Positions 35,516 to 44,204 of a stretch of DNA of 64,000 nt are shown here, in pieces. Source of the DNA: Microbacterium hydrocarbonoxydans (lineage in GTDB: Bacteria > Actinomycetota > Actinomycetes > Actinomycetales > Microbacteriaceae); assembly GCF_900105205.1 (NCBI RefSeq), contig NZ_FNSQ01000005.1, forward strand, positions 3,100,001 to 3,164,000, read 5' to 3'. Below the pieces are notes generated by a model. It made no database searches and was not told the origin of the DNA. It saw only the letters and a list, made by a program, of their open reading frames with translations. Position 1 is the first letter of the stretch; each line of letters begins with the position of its first letter. Both the position numbers and the translations under genes were made by a program.

Positions 35516-35558
35516 GGGAAAACGCTTACCTGCACGCTAATCCAGATTGAAACGTTTC
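35516..35558. promoter_or_regulatory. Two LacI-type operator sequences upstream of the ABC transporter operon
   Basis: GAAACGTTTC at 35549-35558 is a perfect 10-bp palindrome with the CpG centre typical of LacI-family sites. A second, imperfect copy (GAAAACGCTTAC) is at about 35518-35529. Both are 85-130 bp before the binding-protein start. The likely binder is the LacI protein at 30396. Confidence 0.65.
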
Positions 35559-35592
35559 GCAACCGGCAATTCGGACGCGGGGATTACATCGA

Positions 35593-36726
35593 TTACCGTC
35601 CGGTCTTCGATCCTCTCACGGCAGGGTCGTGTCGCTGTGCTCTCAGGTCGGTGACCGGGCTCTCGAATCCCGCTCGGTGAGTGGGGTGCGTCCCCAGGAG
35701 CGCGGGGGTCACGAGGGCTCCGTCGGCAGCAGCCGAGGCGTAGATCGCGGCCACGATCTCGAGCGACCGAGCGGGAGCATCGGCCGTCGCGGGCAGCGGC
35801 TCCCCGGCCAGCAGAGCGTCGAACACGTCTCGCAGCAACGGCGCGTGGTCGCTGCGCTCCTCCGCATCCGGGAACGCCCATGTGTCCGCCTCTGCCTCGA
35901 ACCCGGGCGCCGGGGTGATCCGCCAGTTCTCGTGGCCGTGCCCGTAGAGATGATCCACCGTGATCGTGGCCTTCTGGGTGTCGATGCGGATCGAGCTGGT
36001 CTCCCGCGGCGACACGGCACTCGTCACGACCTGGGCGACCACGCCCTGATCGAACACGATCGTCGCGGTCGACACGTCCTCGGTCTGGGTCTCGCGATCC
36101 AGTCGCCACAGTCGACCCTGCACCGACGACCAGTCCCCCAGCAGATGAGCGAGGAGGTCGAGCTGATGGATGCCGTGGCCGAGCGTCGTCCCTCCGCCCT
36201 CGGTCTCCCACTTGCCGCGCCACGGCACCGCGAAGTAGTCGGCGTCCCGGAACCACAGGGTCTGGCACACCGCGACCAGCGGCCGACCGAGTGCACCGCT
36301 CTGCAGCAGCTGCCGCACGTGCGCCGCGGCGGTCCCGGTGCGCTGCTGGAAGACGACGGCCAGCCGCCGGTCCGCGGCGTCGGCCGCCGCCCGCATCTCG
36401 TCGAGCTCGTCGAGTGAGGGAGCCGGCGGCTTCTCGACGATCACGTGCGCACCGGCGGCGAACGCGGCGAGGGACTGCTCCCTGTGCGGCGCCGGCGGCG
36501 TGCAGATCAGCACGACGTCGGGATGCTCGGCCGCGAGCATCCCGTCGAGATCGTCGTAGGCGGCGGCGATGCCGTAGGTCTCGGCGAACCCCTGCGCCTT
36601 CTCGCGGCTGAGATCGGCGACGGCGACGAGCTCCGCTCGGGGGTATGCAGCCACCGCGCGGGCGTGCGCATGGGCGACCGCGCCGGTGCCCACGAGGGCT
36701 GCGCGCAGAGTCTTCTGGGATGTCAT
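35593..36726 (-). CDS. Gfo/Idh/MocA-family oxidoreductase
   Basis: 377 residues with GAGGAGG before the ATG. 'AALVGTGAVAHAHARAVAAY' is the nucleotide motif, 'HVIVEKPPAPSLDEL' the catalytic lysine region and 'EGGGTTLGHGIHQLDLLAHLLG' the substrate loop. It is close in layout to the dehydrogenase at 22731. It begins 28 bp after the ABC exporter, so the two are probably cotranscribed, and ends just before the transporter's promoter region. A role in oxidising the sugar imported by that transporter is plausible. Confidence 0.88.
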   Translation of the reverse strand: MTSQKTLRAALVGTGAVAHAHARAVAAYPRAELVAVADLSREKAQGFAETYGIAAAYDDLDGMLAAEHPDVVLICTPPAPHREQSLAAFAAGAHVIVEKPPAPSLDELDEMRAAADAADRRLAVVFQQRTGTAAAHVRQLLQSGALGRPLVAVCQTLWFRDADYFAVPWRGKWETEGGGTTLGHGIHQLDLLAHLLGDWSSVQGRLWRLDRETQTEDVSTATIVFDQGVVAQVVTSAVSPRETSSIRIDTQKATITVDHLYGHGHENWRITPAPGFEAEADTWAFPDAEERSDHAPLLRDVFDALLAGEPLPATADAPARSLEIVAAIYASAAADGALVTPALLGTHPTHRAGFESPVTDLRAQRHDPAVRGSKTGR

Positions 36727-36754
36727 CGGTCCTCCTCAGGACGGTGGGGGTCGG

Positions 36755-38530
36755 TCATGCCCTGCCGTTCTGCACCAGGTGCAGCCGAGCGTATCGCCCG
36801 TCGGCGGCGAGAAGCTCGTCGTGCGAGCCCTGCTCGACGATGCGTCCGCGCTCGAGCACGACGATGCGATCAGCCTGGCGGATCGTCGACAGCCGATGCG
36901 CGACGACCAGGGTCGTGCGCCCGCGCATGAGGCGCTCGAGCGCCTCCTTCACGAGCCCCTCGGATTCGGGGTCCAGAGCGCTGGTCGCCTCGTCGAGGAG
37001 CAGGATCCGCGGATCGCGGACGAGCGCCCTGGCGATGGCCAGTCGCTGACGCTGACCACCCGACAGCCGTGCGCCGCGCTCCCCGACCACGGTGTCCCAC
37101 CCCTGCGGCTGCTCCTGCACGAAGTCCCAGGCGTTCGCCGCGCGCAGCGCCCGCTCGACGCGGTCGGGGGTGAGGTCGGGCATGCCGTAGGCGATGTTGT
37201 CGAAGATCGACCCCTCGAACAGCACGGATTCCTGCGGCACCACCGAGATCGAGCGGCGCACGGTGCGCAGATCGAGGTCCTGCATGTCGTTGCCGTCGAG
37301 CAGGATGCGGCCGCTGGTCGGCCGGACGAAACCGAGCACGAGGTTCAGCAGCGTCGACTTCCCGGATCCGGACGAGCCGACGAAGGCGACCGTCTCGCCC
37401 GGCGCGATGCGCAGGTCGATGTCGATGAGGGCGTCGTCGTCCGCATCCGCATACCGGTGCGTCGCGGACTCGAGCACGATCTCGCCCGAGACAGCCGAGA
37501 CGACACGCTTTCCCGAGTTCTGCTCGATGTCCGGCTCCTGCAGCACCTCGGCGATCGATCGCACCGACTCGATGCCGCGCGCGCCGACCGGGATGAGCAT
37601 GAGCAGTTGGGTGAGACCGCCGGTGAGCAGGGTGAAGTAGCTCGACAGCATCACCACCTCACCGGGTGTGATCGGGAGGAAGCCCGTGAGCGCACAGACG
37701 GCAGCCAGCATCAGGCAGGCGACGCTGAGCAGCTGCATCGCCACCCAGGACACCGACGCGACCCGTCCGTTGAGCAGATCGAGGTCGAGTCCGGCCCTGC
37801 GCACACCGTCCGCACCGCCCGCGACGCGATCGATCGCCGTCTCCTCGAGTCCGTGCGCGCGGGTCACCGGGATCAGCGACGCCATCTCCCCGACCCGAGC
37901 GGAGAGCGTCTCGATCTCGCGCCGGAACACCTCGTTGCGGCGCTGCGACCTCTTGCGCATCCCGTATCGGATGCCGATGGCGATCGGCACGGCGAGGGCG
38001 TAGACCGGAAGGAACTGCGGCACCGTCACGGCCGTCATCCCGAGGGCGCCGAGCATGACCATGGTCGACGACAGCAGCGGATGCGTGACCTGCTGGAGCA
38101 TGAGCTCGACGTTCTCGACGTCACGCACGACCTTGGTCTGCACGATCGACGAGCTCATGCGCGTGTGATAGCCGATAGAGAGGCTCTGCAACCGAGCCGT
38201 CAGGGCGTTGCGCAGATCGGCGCCGAGATCGCGGACGACCGTCATGAAGTTCTTCGTGTAGATGATGTGGTTCGGATAGTTCTGCAGCAACAGCAGCGCG
38301 GCGAGCGCGAACCACCACAGGACCTCGGTGACGTCGCCGTCGCTCGCCACGACGTCGATGATGGCCGCGGTGATGACGGGGAGGAACCAGAGCGGGATCT
38401 CCTTGATGGCGAAGGCGGTGATCGCGAAGGTGAGCCGCCAGGGCCGGCGGCCGACCAGCCGCAGCACCGAGCGCACCGGACGTCGTCGATCGACGAGCCC
38501 GGCGGGATGGGAAAGCGCTTTCTGTGCCAT
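36755..38530 (-). CDS. Half-size type IV ABC exporter (membrane domain plus ATPase)
   Basis: 591 residues. Six membrane helices (about 30-320) are followed by an ABC ATPase with Walker A 'GSSGSGKST', Q-loop 'VVPQESVLFEGSIFDNIAYG', signature 'RLSGGQRQRLAIARALV', Walker B 'ILLLDEATSALD' and switch His 'VVAHRLSTI'. Such proteins work as homodimers or with a partner half; none is next to it. It is unusual that a perfect LacI-type palindrome (GAAAGCGCTTTC) covers its first codons and that a sugar dehydrogenase follows in the same unit, suggesting a role linked to carbohydrate use rather than drug efflux. Confidence 0.9.
   Translation of the reverse strand: MAQKALSHPAGLVDRRRPVRSVLRLVGRRPWRLTFAITAFAIKEIPLWFLPVITAAIIDVVASDGDVTEVLWWFALAALLLLQNYPNHIIYTKNFMTVVRDLGADLRNALTARLQSLSIGYHTRMSSSIVQTKVVRDVENVELMLQQVTHPLLSSTMVMLGALGMTAVTVPQFLPVYALAVPIAIGIRYGMRKRSQRRNEVFRREIETLSARVGEMASLIPVTRAHGLEETAIDRVAGGADGVRRAGLDLDLLNGRVASVSWVAMQLLSVACLMLAAVCALTGFLPITPGEVVMLSSYFTLLTGGLTQLLMLIPVGARGIESVRSIAEVLQEPDIEQNSGKRVVSAVSGEIVLESATHRYADADDDALIDIDLRIAPGETVAFVGSSGSGKSTLLNLVLGFVRPTSGRILLDGNDMQDLDLRTVRRSISVVPQESVLFEGSIFDNIAYGMPDLTPDRVERALRAANAWDFVQEQPQGWDTVVGERGARLSGGQRQRLAIARALVRDPRILLLDEATSALDPESEGLVKEALERLMRGRTTLVVAHRLSTIRQADRIVVLERGRIVEQGSHDELLAADGRYARLHLVQNGRA
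38511..38522. promoter_or_regulatory. LacI-type palindrome at the start of the ABC exporter gene
   Basis: GAAAGCGCTTTC is a perfect 12-bp palindrome with the LacI-family layout. It lies inside codons 3-7 of the exporter, close to its probable promoter and 76-87 bp before the divergent serine-hydrolase gene. Repressor bound here could block both. Confidence 0.5.
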
Positions 38531-38597
38531 GGTCCTATCGTAGAGTCAGCACCGTCGCCGGGGAAGTGCGGCGACGATCCGATCACCGGGAGCGCAC

Positions 38598-39563
38598 ATG
38601 ACCTTCGACGCCGCATTCGACTGGGCCCGCCGCCATGTCAGGGACGGCCGGCTGCCGACCGCCGTCGTCGGCATGGCGACTGCCGAGGGGATCATCGACC
38701 TCGAAGGTTTCGGAGCCGCGACGGATGCCGTGTACCCGCTGTTCTCGATCACCAAGATGCTCACCGGGATCACCGCGGCGAGGGCCATCGAGCGCGGACT
38801 GCTCACACCGAACACCCCGCTCTCCGCCGCGCTGCCCGATTTCGGGGCGGCGCGCGACGACATCGTGCGGCTCTGGCATCTCGCCTCGCACACCTCCGGC
38901 ATCTCCGAGCCGCCGCTCGACACCGCCCTCCCGTTGCGTGACGAGCTGCTCACGCGGGGTCGCGACTTCGCCGCCGGAACCGCCTCGCGCTACTCGACGA
39001 TCGCCTTCGAGGGCATCGCCGCCCTGATCGAGCATGCGACCGGCGTCACGTGGGACGAGGGGACGCTCGACTGGGCCTCGACCGTGGGCGCGATCGGCCT
39101 GACACTCGACACCACGCAGTCGGTGGGCGTTCCGGATGCCGCAGCAGGCGGCCTCGACCTCGATCGGTTCCACGCCACCCGCGCCCCGGGTGCCGGACTG
39201 CTCGGACGTGCCGAAGACCTGCTCCACGTCGGGGCCGAGCTGCTGCGCATCGGAGGCGGGCAGCGAGGCGGCATCCTCTCCCCCGCCGGTCTCGCGATGA
39301 TGCGGCGTCCGCTGACGGGCGACATCCCACGCCTGGACCCGTACCCGGATGAGCGAGGCCAGGACTGGGGCTTCACGTTCAACCTGCGCTCCCGCGCGCC
39401 GGGACTGGTCGATCGCGACCTGTTCGGCCACGGCGGATGGGCGGGAACCGAGTTCTGGGTGCACCCGGAGGCGGGGATCTGCTGGGTGCTGCTCACCAAT
39501 GCGGCGGTGCGCCCTGGGGTCGACGCCGACGAGCTCGACAACGCGGTGGTGGCCGCTCTCTAG
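38598..39563 (+). CDS. Serine hydrolase of the beta-lactamase / penicillin-binding (class C-like) family
   Basis: 321 residues without a signal peptide, so probably cytoplasmic. The S-x-x-K nucleophile motif is S50-I-T-K53 in 'PLFSITKML'. The Y-x-N position is Y132-S-T, and the third motif is 'FGHGGWAGTEFWV' (H-G-G). 'LWHLASHTSG' is the strongly conserved class C-like segment. Cytosolic members are esterases, amidases or peptidases, for example removing acyl groups from sugars. Divergent from the ABC exporter and followed by the rhamnose operon promoter. Confidence 0.88.
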   Translation: MTFDAAFDWARRHVRDGRLPTAVVGMATAEGIIDLEGFGAATDAVYPLFSITKMLTGITAARAIERGLLTPNTPLSAALPDFGAARDDIVRLWHLASHTSGISEPPLDTALPLRDELLTRGRDFAAGTASRYSTIAFEGIAALIEHATGVTWDEGTLDWASTVGAIGLTLDTTQSVGVPDAAAGGLDLDRFHATRAPGAGLLGRAEDLLHVGAELLRIGGGQRGGILSPAGLAMMRRPLTGDIPRLDPYPDERGQDWGFTFNLRSRAPGLVDRDLFGHGGWAGTEFWVHPEAGICWVLLTNAAVRPGVDADELDNAVVAAL

Positions 39564-39608
39564 CCCCCTTCCGTCAGCGCCGTACGGCTCGCCACACGTG
39601 GCGCTCGC

Positions 39609-39637
39609 TTGACAGGTCCATCCGCCGTGTCTAGTGT
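39609..39637 (+). promoter_or_regulatory. Predicted promoter of the rhamnose catabolic operon
   Basis: TTGACA (39609-39614) and TAGTGT (39632-39637) are separated by exactly 17 bases and lie about 50 bp upstream of rhaM. This is a near-consensus vegetative promoter, directly followed by an operator-like palindrome. Confidence 0.65.
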
Positions 39638-39650
39638 TGGACGCAGCGAA

Positions 39651-39662
39651 TGAAACGATTCA
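39651..39662. promoter_or_regulatory. Rhamnose-regulator operator candidate (TGAAACGATTCA)
   Basis: A near-palindrome starting about 14 bases after the -10 box. It differs by one base from the perfect TGAATCGATTCA found before the rhamnose transporter genes at 50614, linking both halves of the rhamnose locus to one LacI regulator. Confidence 0.65.
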
Positions 39663-39684
39663 AACCTCAATGAAGAGAGACCCA

Positions 39685-40077
39685 ATGACCCGCGTCGCGT
39701 TCCAGCTGCAGGTTCGCCCTGAACTGCTCGACGAATACCTCGCCCGTCACTCACCCGTCTGGCCCGAGATGCTCGCCGAGATCGCGGCCGCCGGCCGCCG
39801 CAACTACTCGCTGTTCCTCGGCGAGGGAGGCACGCTGACCGGCTACTACGAGACCGATGACGACGCAGCTGCACAGGCCTACCTCGCCTCCTCCGCAGTT
39901 GCCGCACGCTGGGAGGCCGAGATGGCGCGATTCTTCGTCGATCTCGACGGTCGCCCTGACCAGGCGGCCACCGCACTCACCGAGGTGTTCCACCTCGAAG
40001 ACCAGCTCGCCGACACCGGCGACTCCCCCGCATCAGACATCGACACCCGCACCGACACCGAAGGCAGCGCCTCATGA
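39685..40077 (+). CDS. rhaM: L-rhamnose mutarotase
   Basis: 130 residues from the ATG at 39685, which follows AAGAGAGA; an in-frame ATG at 39670 is possible. Residues 1-105 are the ferredoxin-like mutarotase fold: 'RVAFQLQVRPELLDEYLARH', 'VWPEMLAEIAAAGRRNYSLF' and 'TGYYETDDD'. The His in LARHSPVWPEM and the Tyr/Trp region match RhaM/RhaU, which interconverts alpha- and beta-L-rhamnose. A 25-residue acidic C-terminal extension is extra. First gene of the operon; overlaps rhaI by four bases. Confidence 0.9.
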   Translation: MTRVAFQLQVRPELLDEYLARHSPVWPEMLAEIAAAGRRNYSLFLGEGGTLTGYYETDDDAAAQAYLASSAVAARWEAEMARFFVDLDGRPDQAATALTEVFHLEDQLADTGDSPASDIDTRTDTEGSAS

Positions 40078-41240
40078 GCATCCTCTCGTCCGACAATCTC
40101 GCAGCTCTCGAACAGCAGGGCATCGAGCTCCCCAGCTGGGCGTTCGGCAACTCCGGCACCCGCTTCAAGGTGTTCGGCACGCCGGGCACCCCGCGCGACC
40201 CGTGGGAGAAGATCGCGGATGCCGCGCAGGTCAACAAGTACACGGCACTCGCGCCGTCCGTCGCGCTGCACATCCCGTGGGACCTCGTCGATTCGTTCTC
40301 GGACCTCCGCAAGCACGCCGAGGACCTCGGCGTGACCCTGGGCACCATCAACTCGAACACGTTCCAGGACGACGACTACAAGTTCGGCGCACTGACGCAC
40401 GAGGACGCGGCGATCCGCCAGAAGGCGATCGACCACCACCTCGCCTGCATCGACGTGATGGATGCCACGGGCAGCCGCGACCTCAAGATCTGGCTCGCCG
40501 AAGGATCGAACTACCCGGGACAGGCCGACCTGCGCGGCCGTCAGGATCGCCTCCAGGAATCGCTGCAGCAGATCTACGCCCGCCTCGGCGATGACCAGCG
40601 CCTGGTGCTCGAGTACAAGTTCTTCGAGCCGGCGTTCTATCACACCGATGTTCCGGACTGGGGAACGTCGTACGCCCAGGTCTCGTCCCTCGGCGACAAG
40701 GCGATGGTGTGCCTCGACACGGGCCACCACGCCCCCGGCACCAACATCGAGTTCATCGTCATGCAGCTGCTGCGCCTCGGCAAGCTCGGCTCGTTCGACT
40801 TCAACTCGCGCTTCTACGCCGACGACGACCTGATCGTGGGAGCGGCCGATCCCTTCCAGCTCTTCCGCATCCTGTTCGAGGTCGTCCGTGGCGGTGGCCT
40901 GAACAACCCGGACGTGGCGTTCATGCTCGATCAGTGCCACAACGTCGAGGACAAGATCCCCGGCCAGATCCGCTCGGTGCTCAACGTGCAGGAGATGACG
41001 GCGCGTGCGCTGATCGTCGACCGCGACGCCCTGACCGCCGCACAGAAGTCGGGCGACGTGCTCGCCGCGAACGCCGTCTTCATGGACGCGTTCTACACCG
41101 ATGTGCGCCCCGCTCTCGCCGAATGGCGCGAGTCCCGCGGCCTCGCCGCCGACCCGATGAAGGCTTACGCCGAGTCGGGCTACCAGCAGAAGATCGCCGC
41201 CGACCGCGTCGGTGGCGTGCAGGCCGGCTGGGGCGCCTGA
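40074..41240 (+). CDS. rhaI: L-rhamnose isomerase (RhaI type)
   Basis: 388 residues of the xylose-isomerase-like TIM-barrel type found in Pseudomonas stutzeri and actinobacteria, not the E. coli RhaA type. It converts L-rhamnose to L-rhamnulose with two divalent metals. Metal-ligand regions are 'LVLEYKFFEPAFYH' (Glu), 'MVCLDTGHHAPGTN' (Asp, His), 'SFDFNSRFYADDD' (Asp) and 'AFMLDQCHNVEDK' (Asp). Translationally coupled to rhaM. Confidence 0.95.
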   Translation: MSILSSDNLAALEQQGIELPSWAFGNSGTRFKVFGTPGTPRDPWEKIADAAQVNKYTALAPSVALHIPWDLVDSFSDLRKHAEDLGVTLGTINSNTFQDDDYKFGALTHEDAAIRQKAIDHHLACIDVMDATGSRDLKIWLAEGSNYPGQADLRGRQDRLQESLQQIYARLGDDQRLVLEYKFFEPAFYHTDVPDWGTSYAQVSSLGDKAMVCLDTGHHAPGTNIEFIVMQLLRLGKLGSFDFNSRFYADDDLIVGAADPFQLFRILFEVVRGGGLNNPDVAFMLDQCHNVEDKIPGQIRSVLNVQEMTARALIVDRDALTAAQKSGDVLAANAVFMDAFYTDVRPALAEWRESRGLAADPMKAYAESGYQQKIAADRVGGVQAGWGA

Positions 41241-41316
41241 GCCCGCATCCTGAGCCGTCGGAATGCGGGAGCCGATCCCCGCATCCCGACGCCCCATCGA
41301 CAGAACGGATGACGCC

Positions 41317-42171
41317 GTGAACGACCAGGTGCTCGACGGCCCGCATGGGCCGCTGCGCGTGCGCGTCTATACGCCCTCCGCACCGGCCGGCCCCGGACTC
41401 GTCTGGGTGCACGGTGGAGGGTTCGCCGCCGGCGAGATCGACATGCCGGAGGCCGACTGGGTCGCCGAGCGGTTCGCCGAGCGCGGCATCGCCGTGGTGT
41501 CGGTCGACTACGCCCTGGCTCCCCTCCCTCGCACCCGGGCCGCCGCGGCCGGGGCACCTGAGCGAGCGGGCGTGCACTACCCGGTCGCCTCCGACGAGGT
41601 GGAGTTCGCCTTCCGCTGGGCGGTCGAGTCCGGTCTCGCCCGTGGCCCCTGGTCTCTGGGCGGAGCGAGCGCCGGCGGCAACCTCGCCACCGGTGCGGCA
41701 CTGCGCCTCAGCCACGGTACAGGCCCCGTGCCCGCGCTGGCTGTGCTCGCCTATCCGACCCTGCACGCCGTGCAGGGCGCACCGGATGCGGCACTCCGCG
41801 CGGCTCTCGACTCGGATCCCGATGCCGACGTGTTCGGCCCCGAACCGGTGCGCGGCATGTACGAGAACTACCTCGGGGGGCCGATCGAGGACGCCGACAT
41901 CTACGCCGTGCCCGGCACGGCATCCGTCGCCGAGCTCCGCGGCTTCCCCGCCACGATCATGATCACCGGCGAGGTCGACGAGCTGCGCGTCTCCGGCGAG
42001 GCCTTCGCCGCCGCGCTGCGCGACGCGGGCGTCGACCTCGACATCTCCATCGAACCTGGCACACGCCACGGCCACCTCAATCAGCCCGAACTCGCGGCGG
42101 CGACAGCATCGATCGACCGCTTCGCCGCGCGCATCCTCGCCACTTCTCCCGAGAACAAGGAACAGCCATGA
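41317..42171 (+). CDS. Alpha/beta hydrolase (HSL-type carboxylesterase) inside the rhamnose operon
   Basis: About 284 residues from a GTG at 41317, where family similarity begins ('LDGPHGPLRVRVYTP'). An ATG at 41263 would add 18 unlikely residues. The oxyanion motif 'VWVHGGGFAAGE' and nucleophile elbow 'LGGASAGGNLATGAAL' define the hormone-sensitive-lipase group. The acid is in 'ITGEVDELR' and the His in 'GTRHGHLNQPE'. It lies between rhaI and the aldolase-dehydrogenase gene, overlapping the latter by four bases, so it should act on acylated or lactone forms of rhamnose (inference). Confidence 0.87.
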   Translation: MNDQVLDGPHGPLRVRVYTPSAPAGPGLVWVHGGGFAAGEIDMPEADWVAERFAERGIAVVSVDYALAPLPRTRAAAAGAPERAGVHYPVASDEVEFAFRWAVESGLARGPWSLGGASAGGNLATGAALRLSHGTGPVPALAVLAYPTLHAVQGAPDAALRAALDSDPDADVFGPEPVRGMYENYLGGPIEDADIYAVPGTASVAELRGFPATIMITGEVDELRVSGEAFAAALRDAGVDLDISIEPGTRHGHLNQPELAAATASIDRFAARILATSPENKEQP

Positions 42172-44204
42172 CCAACCCCACCGCCGCCGCCCTCATCGAG
42201 CGGTCGAACCGCCTGGGCGCCGACCCCAAGAACACCAACTACGCCGGTGGCAACACCTCGGCGAAGGGCACGGAGACCGACCCCGTCACGGGTCAGCCCG
42301 TCGAGCTGATGTGGGTCAAGGGATCCGGTGGCGACCTCGGCACGCTGAAGGAGCAGGGTCTCGCCGTGCTGCGCCTCGACCGCATGCGCGCGCTCGTCGA
42401 CGTCTACCCGGGTCTTGACCGCGAAGACGAGATGGTCGCCGCGTTCGACTACTGCCTGCACGGCAAGGGCGGTGCCGCTCCGTCGATCGACACCGCGATG
42501 CACGGCCTCGTCGACGCCGCGCACGTCGACCACCTGCACCCCGACTCGGGTATCGCGATCGCGACCGCGGCCGACGGCGAGGAGCTGACCGCGAAGATCT
42601 TCGGCGACAAGGTCGTGTGGGTTCCGTGGCGTCGCCCCGGCTTCCAGCTCGGACTCGACATCGCCGCGATCAAGGCGAAGAACCCGCAGGCCATCGGCAC
42701 GATCCTCGGAGGCCACGGCATCACCGCCTGGGGTGACACGTCGGAGGAGGCGGAAGCGAACTCCCTCTGGGTCATCGACACTGCGGCCGCCTACATCGAG
42801 GCGAACGGCAAGTCCGATCCGTTCGGCGGCGTCCGTGCCGGCTTCGAGGCGCTTCCCGAGACCGAGCGCCGCGAGCGCGCCGCGGCCCTCGCCGGCACCA
42901 TCCGCGGGATCGCGTCGACCGACAAGCCGATGGTCGGTCACTTCACCGACTCCGACGTCGTCCTCGACTTCCTCGCCTCCGAGCGCGCTCCCGAGCTCGC
43001 GGCGCTCGGCACCAGCTGCCCCGACCACTTCCTGCGCACCAAGGTCAAGCCGCTGATCCTCGACCTGCCTGTCACGGCATCCGCCGACGAGCAGATCGCC
43101 CGCCTGCACGAGCTGCACACCGAGTACCGCGCCGACTACCAGGCCTACTACGACGCGCACGCGACGTCGGACTCCCCCGCGATCCGCGGCGCCGACCCGC
43201 TCATCGTGCTCGTGCCCGGCATCGGGATGTTCTCGTACGGTGCGAACAAGCAGACCGCCCGTGTCGCCGGCGAGTTCTACGTCAACGCGATCAACGTGAT
43301 GCGCGGCGCCGAGGCGCTGTCGACGTACTCCCCCATCTCCGACGCCGAGAAGTTCAACATCGAGTACTGGGCGCTGGAAGAGGCCAAGCTGCAGCGCATG
43401 CCGAAGCCGAAGTCGCACCAGGGGCGCATCGCCTTCGTCACCGGAGCCGCCAGCGGTATCGGCAAGGCCATCGCCACCCGCCTAGCGGCCGAGGGCGCCT
43501 GTGTCGTCATCGCCGACCTCGACCTCGAGAAGGCGCAGGCGGCCGCTGCCGAGCTGGGAAACACCGACGTCGCGATCGGCGTCGCGGCGAACGTCGCCGA
43601 TGCGGATGCCATCCAGGCCGCTCTGAACGACGCCGTGCTGGCGTTCGGCGGCGTCGACCTCGTCGTCAACAACGCCGGGCTCTCGCTGTCGAAGCCGCTG
43701 CTCGAGACCACCGAGAAGGACTGGGATCTGCAGCACGATGTCATGGCCAAGGGCTCGTTCCTCGTGTCGAAGGCCGCAGCCCGTGTGCTGATCGACCAGA
43801 AGCTCGGCGGCGACATCATCTACATCTCGTCGAAGAACTCCGTCTTCGCGGGTCCCAACAACATCGCCTACTCCGCGACCAAGGCCGACCAGGCGCACCA
43901 GGTGCGGCTGCTGGCCGTCGAGCTCGGCGAGTTCGGCATCCGCGTCAACGGCATCAACCCCGACGGCGTCGTGCGCGGCTCTGGCATCTTCGCCTCCGGC
44001 TGGGGCGCGAACCGCGCCGCGACCTACGGCGTCGCCGAAGAGGACCTCGGCCAGTTCTACGCCAACCGCACGATCCTCAAGCGCGAGGTCGTCCCCGAGA
44101 ACGTGGCGGATGCCGTCTACGTGCTGACGGGTCCCGAGCTCAGCCGCACCACGGGCCTGCACATCCCCGTGGACTCCGGCGTCGCTGCGGCGTTCCTGCG
44201 ATGA
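42168..44204 (+). CDS. rhaEW: Bifunctional rhamnulose-1-phosphate aldolase / short-chain alcohol dehydrogenase
   Basis: 678 residues. The N-terminal 420 are a class II aldolase domain ('NYAGGNTSAKGTE', metal ligands in 'VDHLHPDSGIAIA' and 'ILGGHGITAWGD'), which splits L-rhamnulose 1-phosphate to dihydroxyacetone phosphate and L-lactaldehyde. The C-terminal 260 are an SDR: 'IAFVTGAASGIGKAIATRLA', 'LVVNNAG', catalytic 'AYSATKADQ' (Y-x-x-x-K). This half should oxidise or reduce lactaldehyde, to lactate or propanediol. This fusion is the known RhaEW type of Bacillus, Chloroflexus and actinobacteria. Starts within the esterase stop; overlaps rhaB. Confidence 0.93.
   Translation: MTNPTAAALIERSNRLGADPKNTNYAGGNTSAKGTETDPVTGQPVELMWVKGSGGDLGTLKEQGLAVLRLDRMRALVDVYPGLDREDEMVAAFDYCLHGKGGAAPSIDTAMHGLVDAAHVDHLHPDSGIAIATAADGEELTAKIFGDKVVWVPWRRPGFQLGLDIAAIKAKNPQAIGTILGGHGITAWGDTSEEAEANSLWVIDTAAAYIEANGKSDPFGGVRAGFEALPETERRERAAALAGTIRGIASTDKPMVGHFTDSDVVLDFLASERAPELAALGTSCPDHFLRTKVKPLILDLPVTASADEQIARLHELHTEYRADYQAYYDAHATSDSPAIRGADPLIVLVPGIGMFSYGANKQTARVAGEFYVNAINVMRGAEALSTYSPISDAEKFNIEYWALEEAKLQRMPKPKSHQGRIAFVTGAASGIGKAIATRLAAEGACVVIADLDLEKAQAAAAELGNTDVAIGVAANVADADAIQAALNDAVLAFGGVDLVVNNAGLSLSKPLLETTEKDWDLQHDVMAKGSFLVSKAAARVLIDQKLGGDIIYISSKNSVFAGPNNIAYSATKADQAHQVRLLAVELGEFGIRVNGINPDGVVRGSGIFASGWGANRAATYGVAEEDLGQFYANRTILKREVVPENVADAVYVLTGPELSRTTGLHIPVDSGVAAAFLR

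Noticed and set aside
38511..38522. Possibility that the exporter starts downstream of the palindrome
   Set aside because: No later ATG or GTG with a good ribosome site lies before the first membrane helix, and AGGA precedes the ATG at 38530, so the annotated start was kept.
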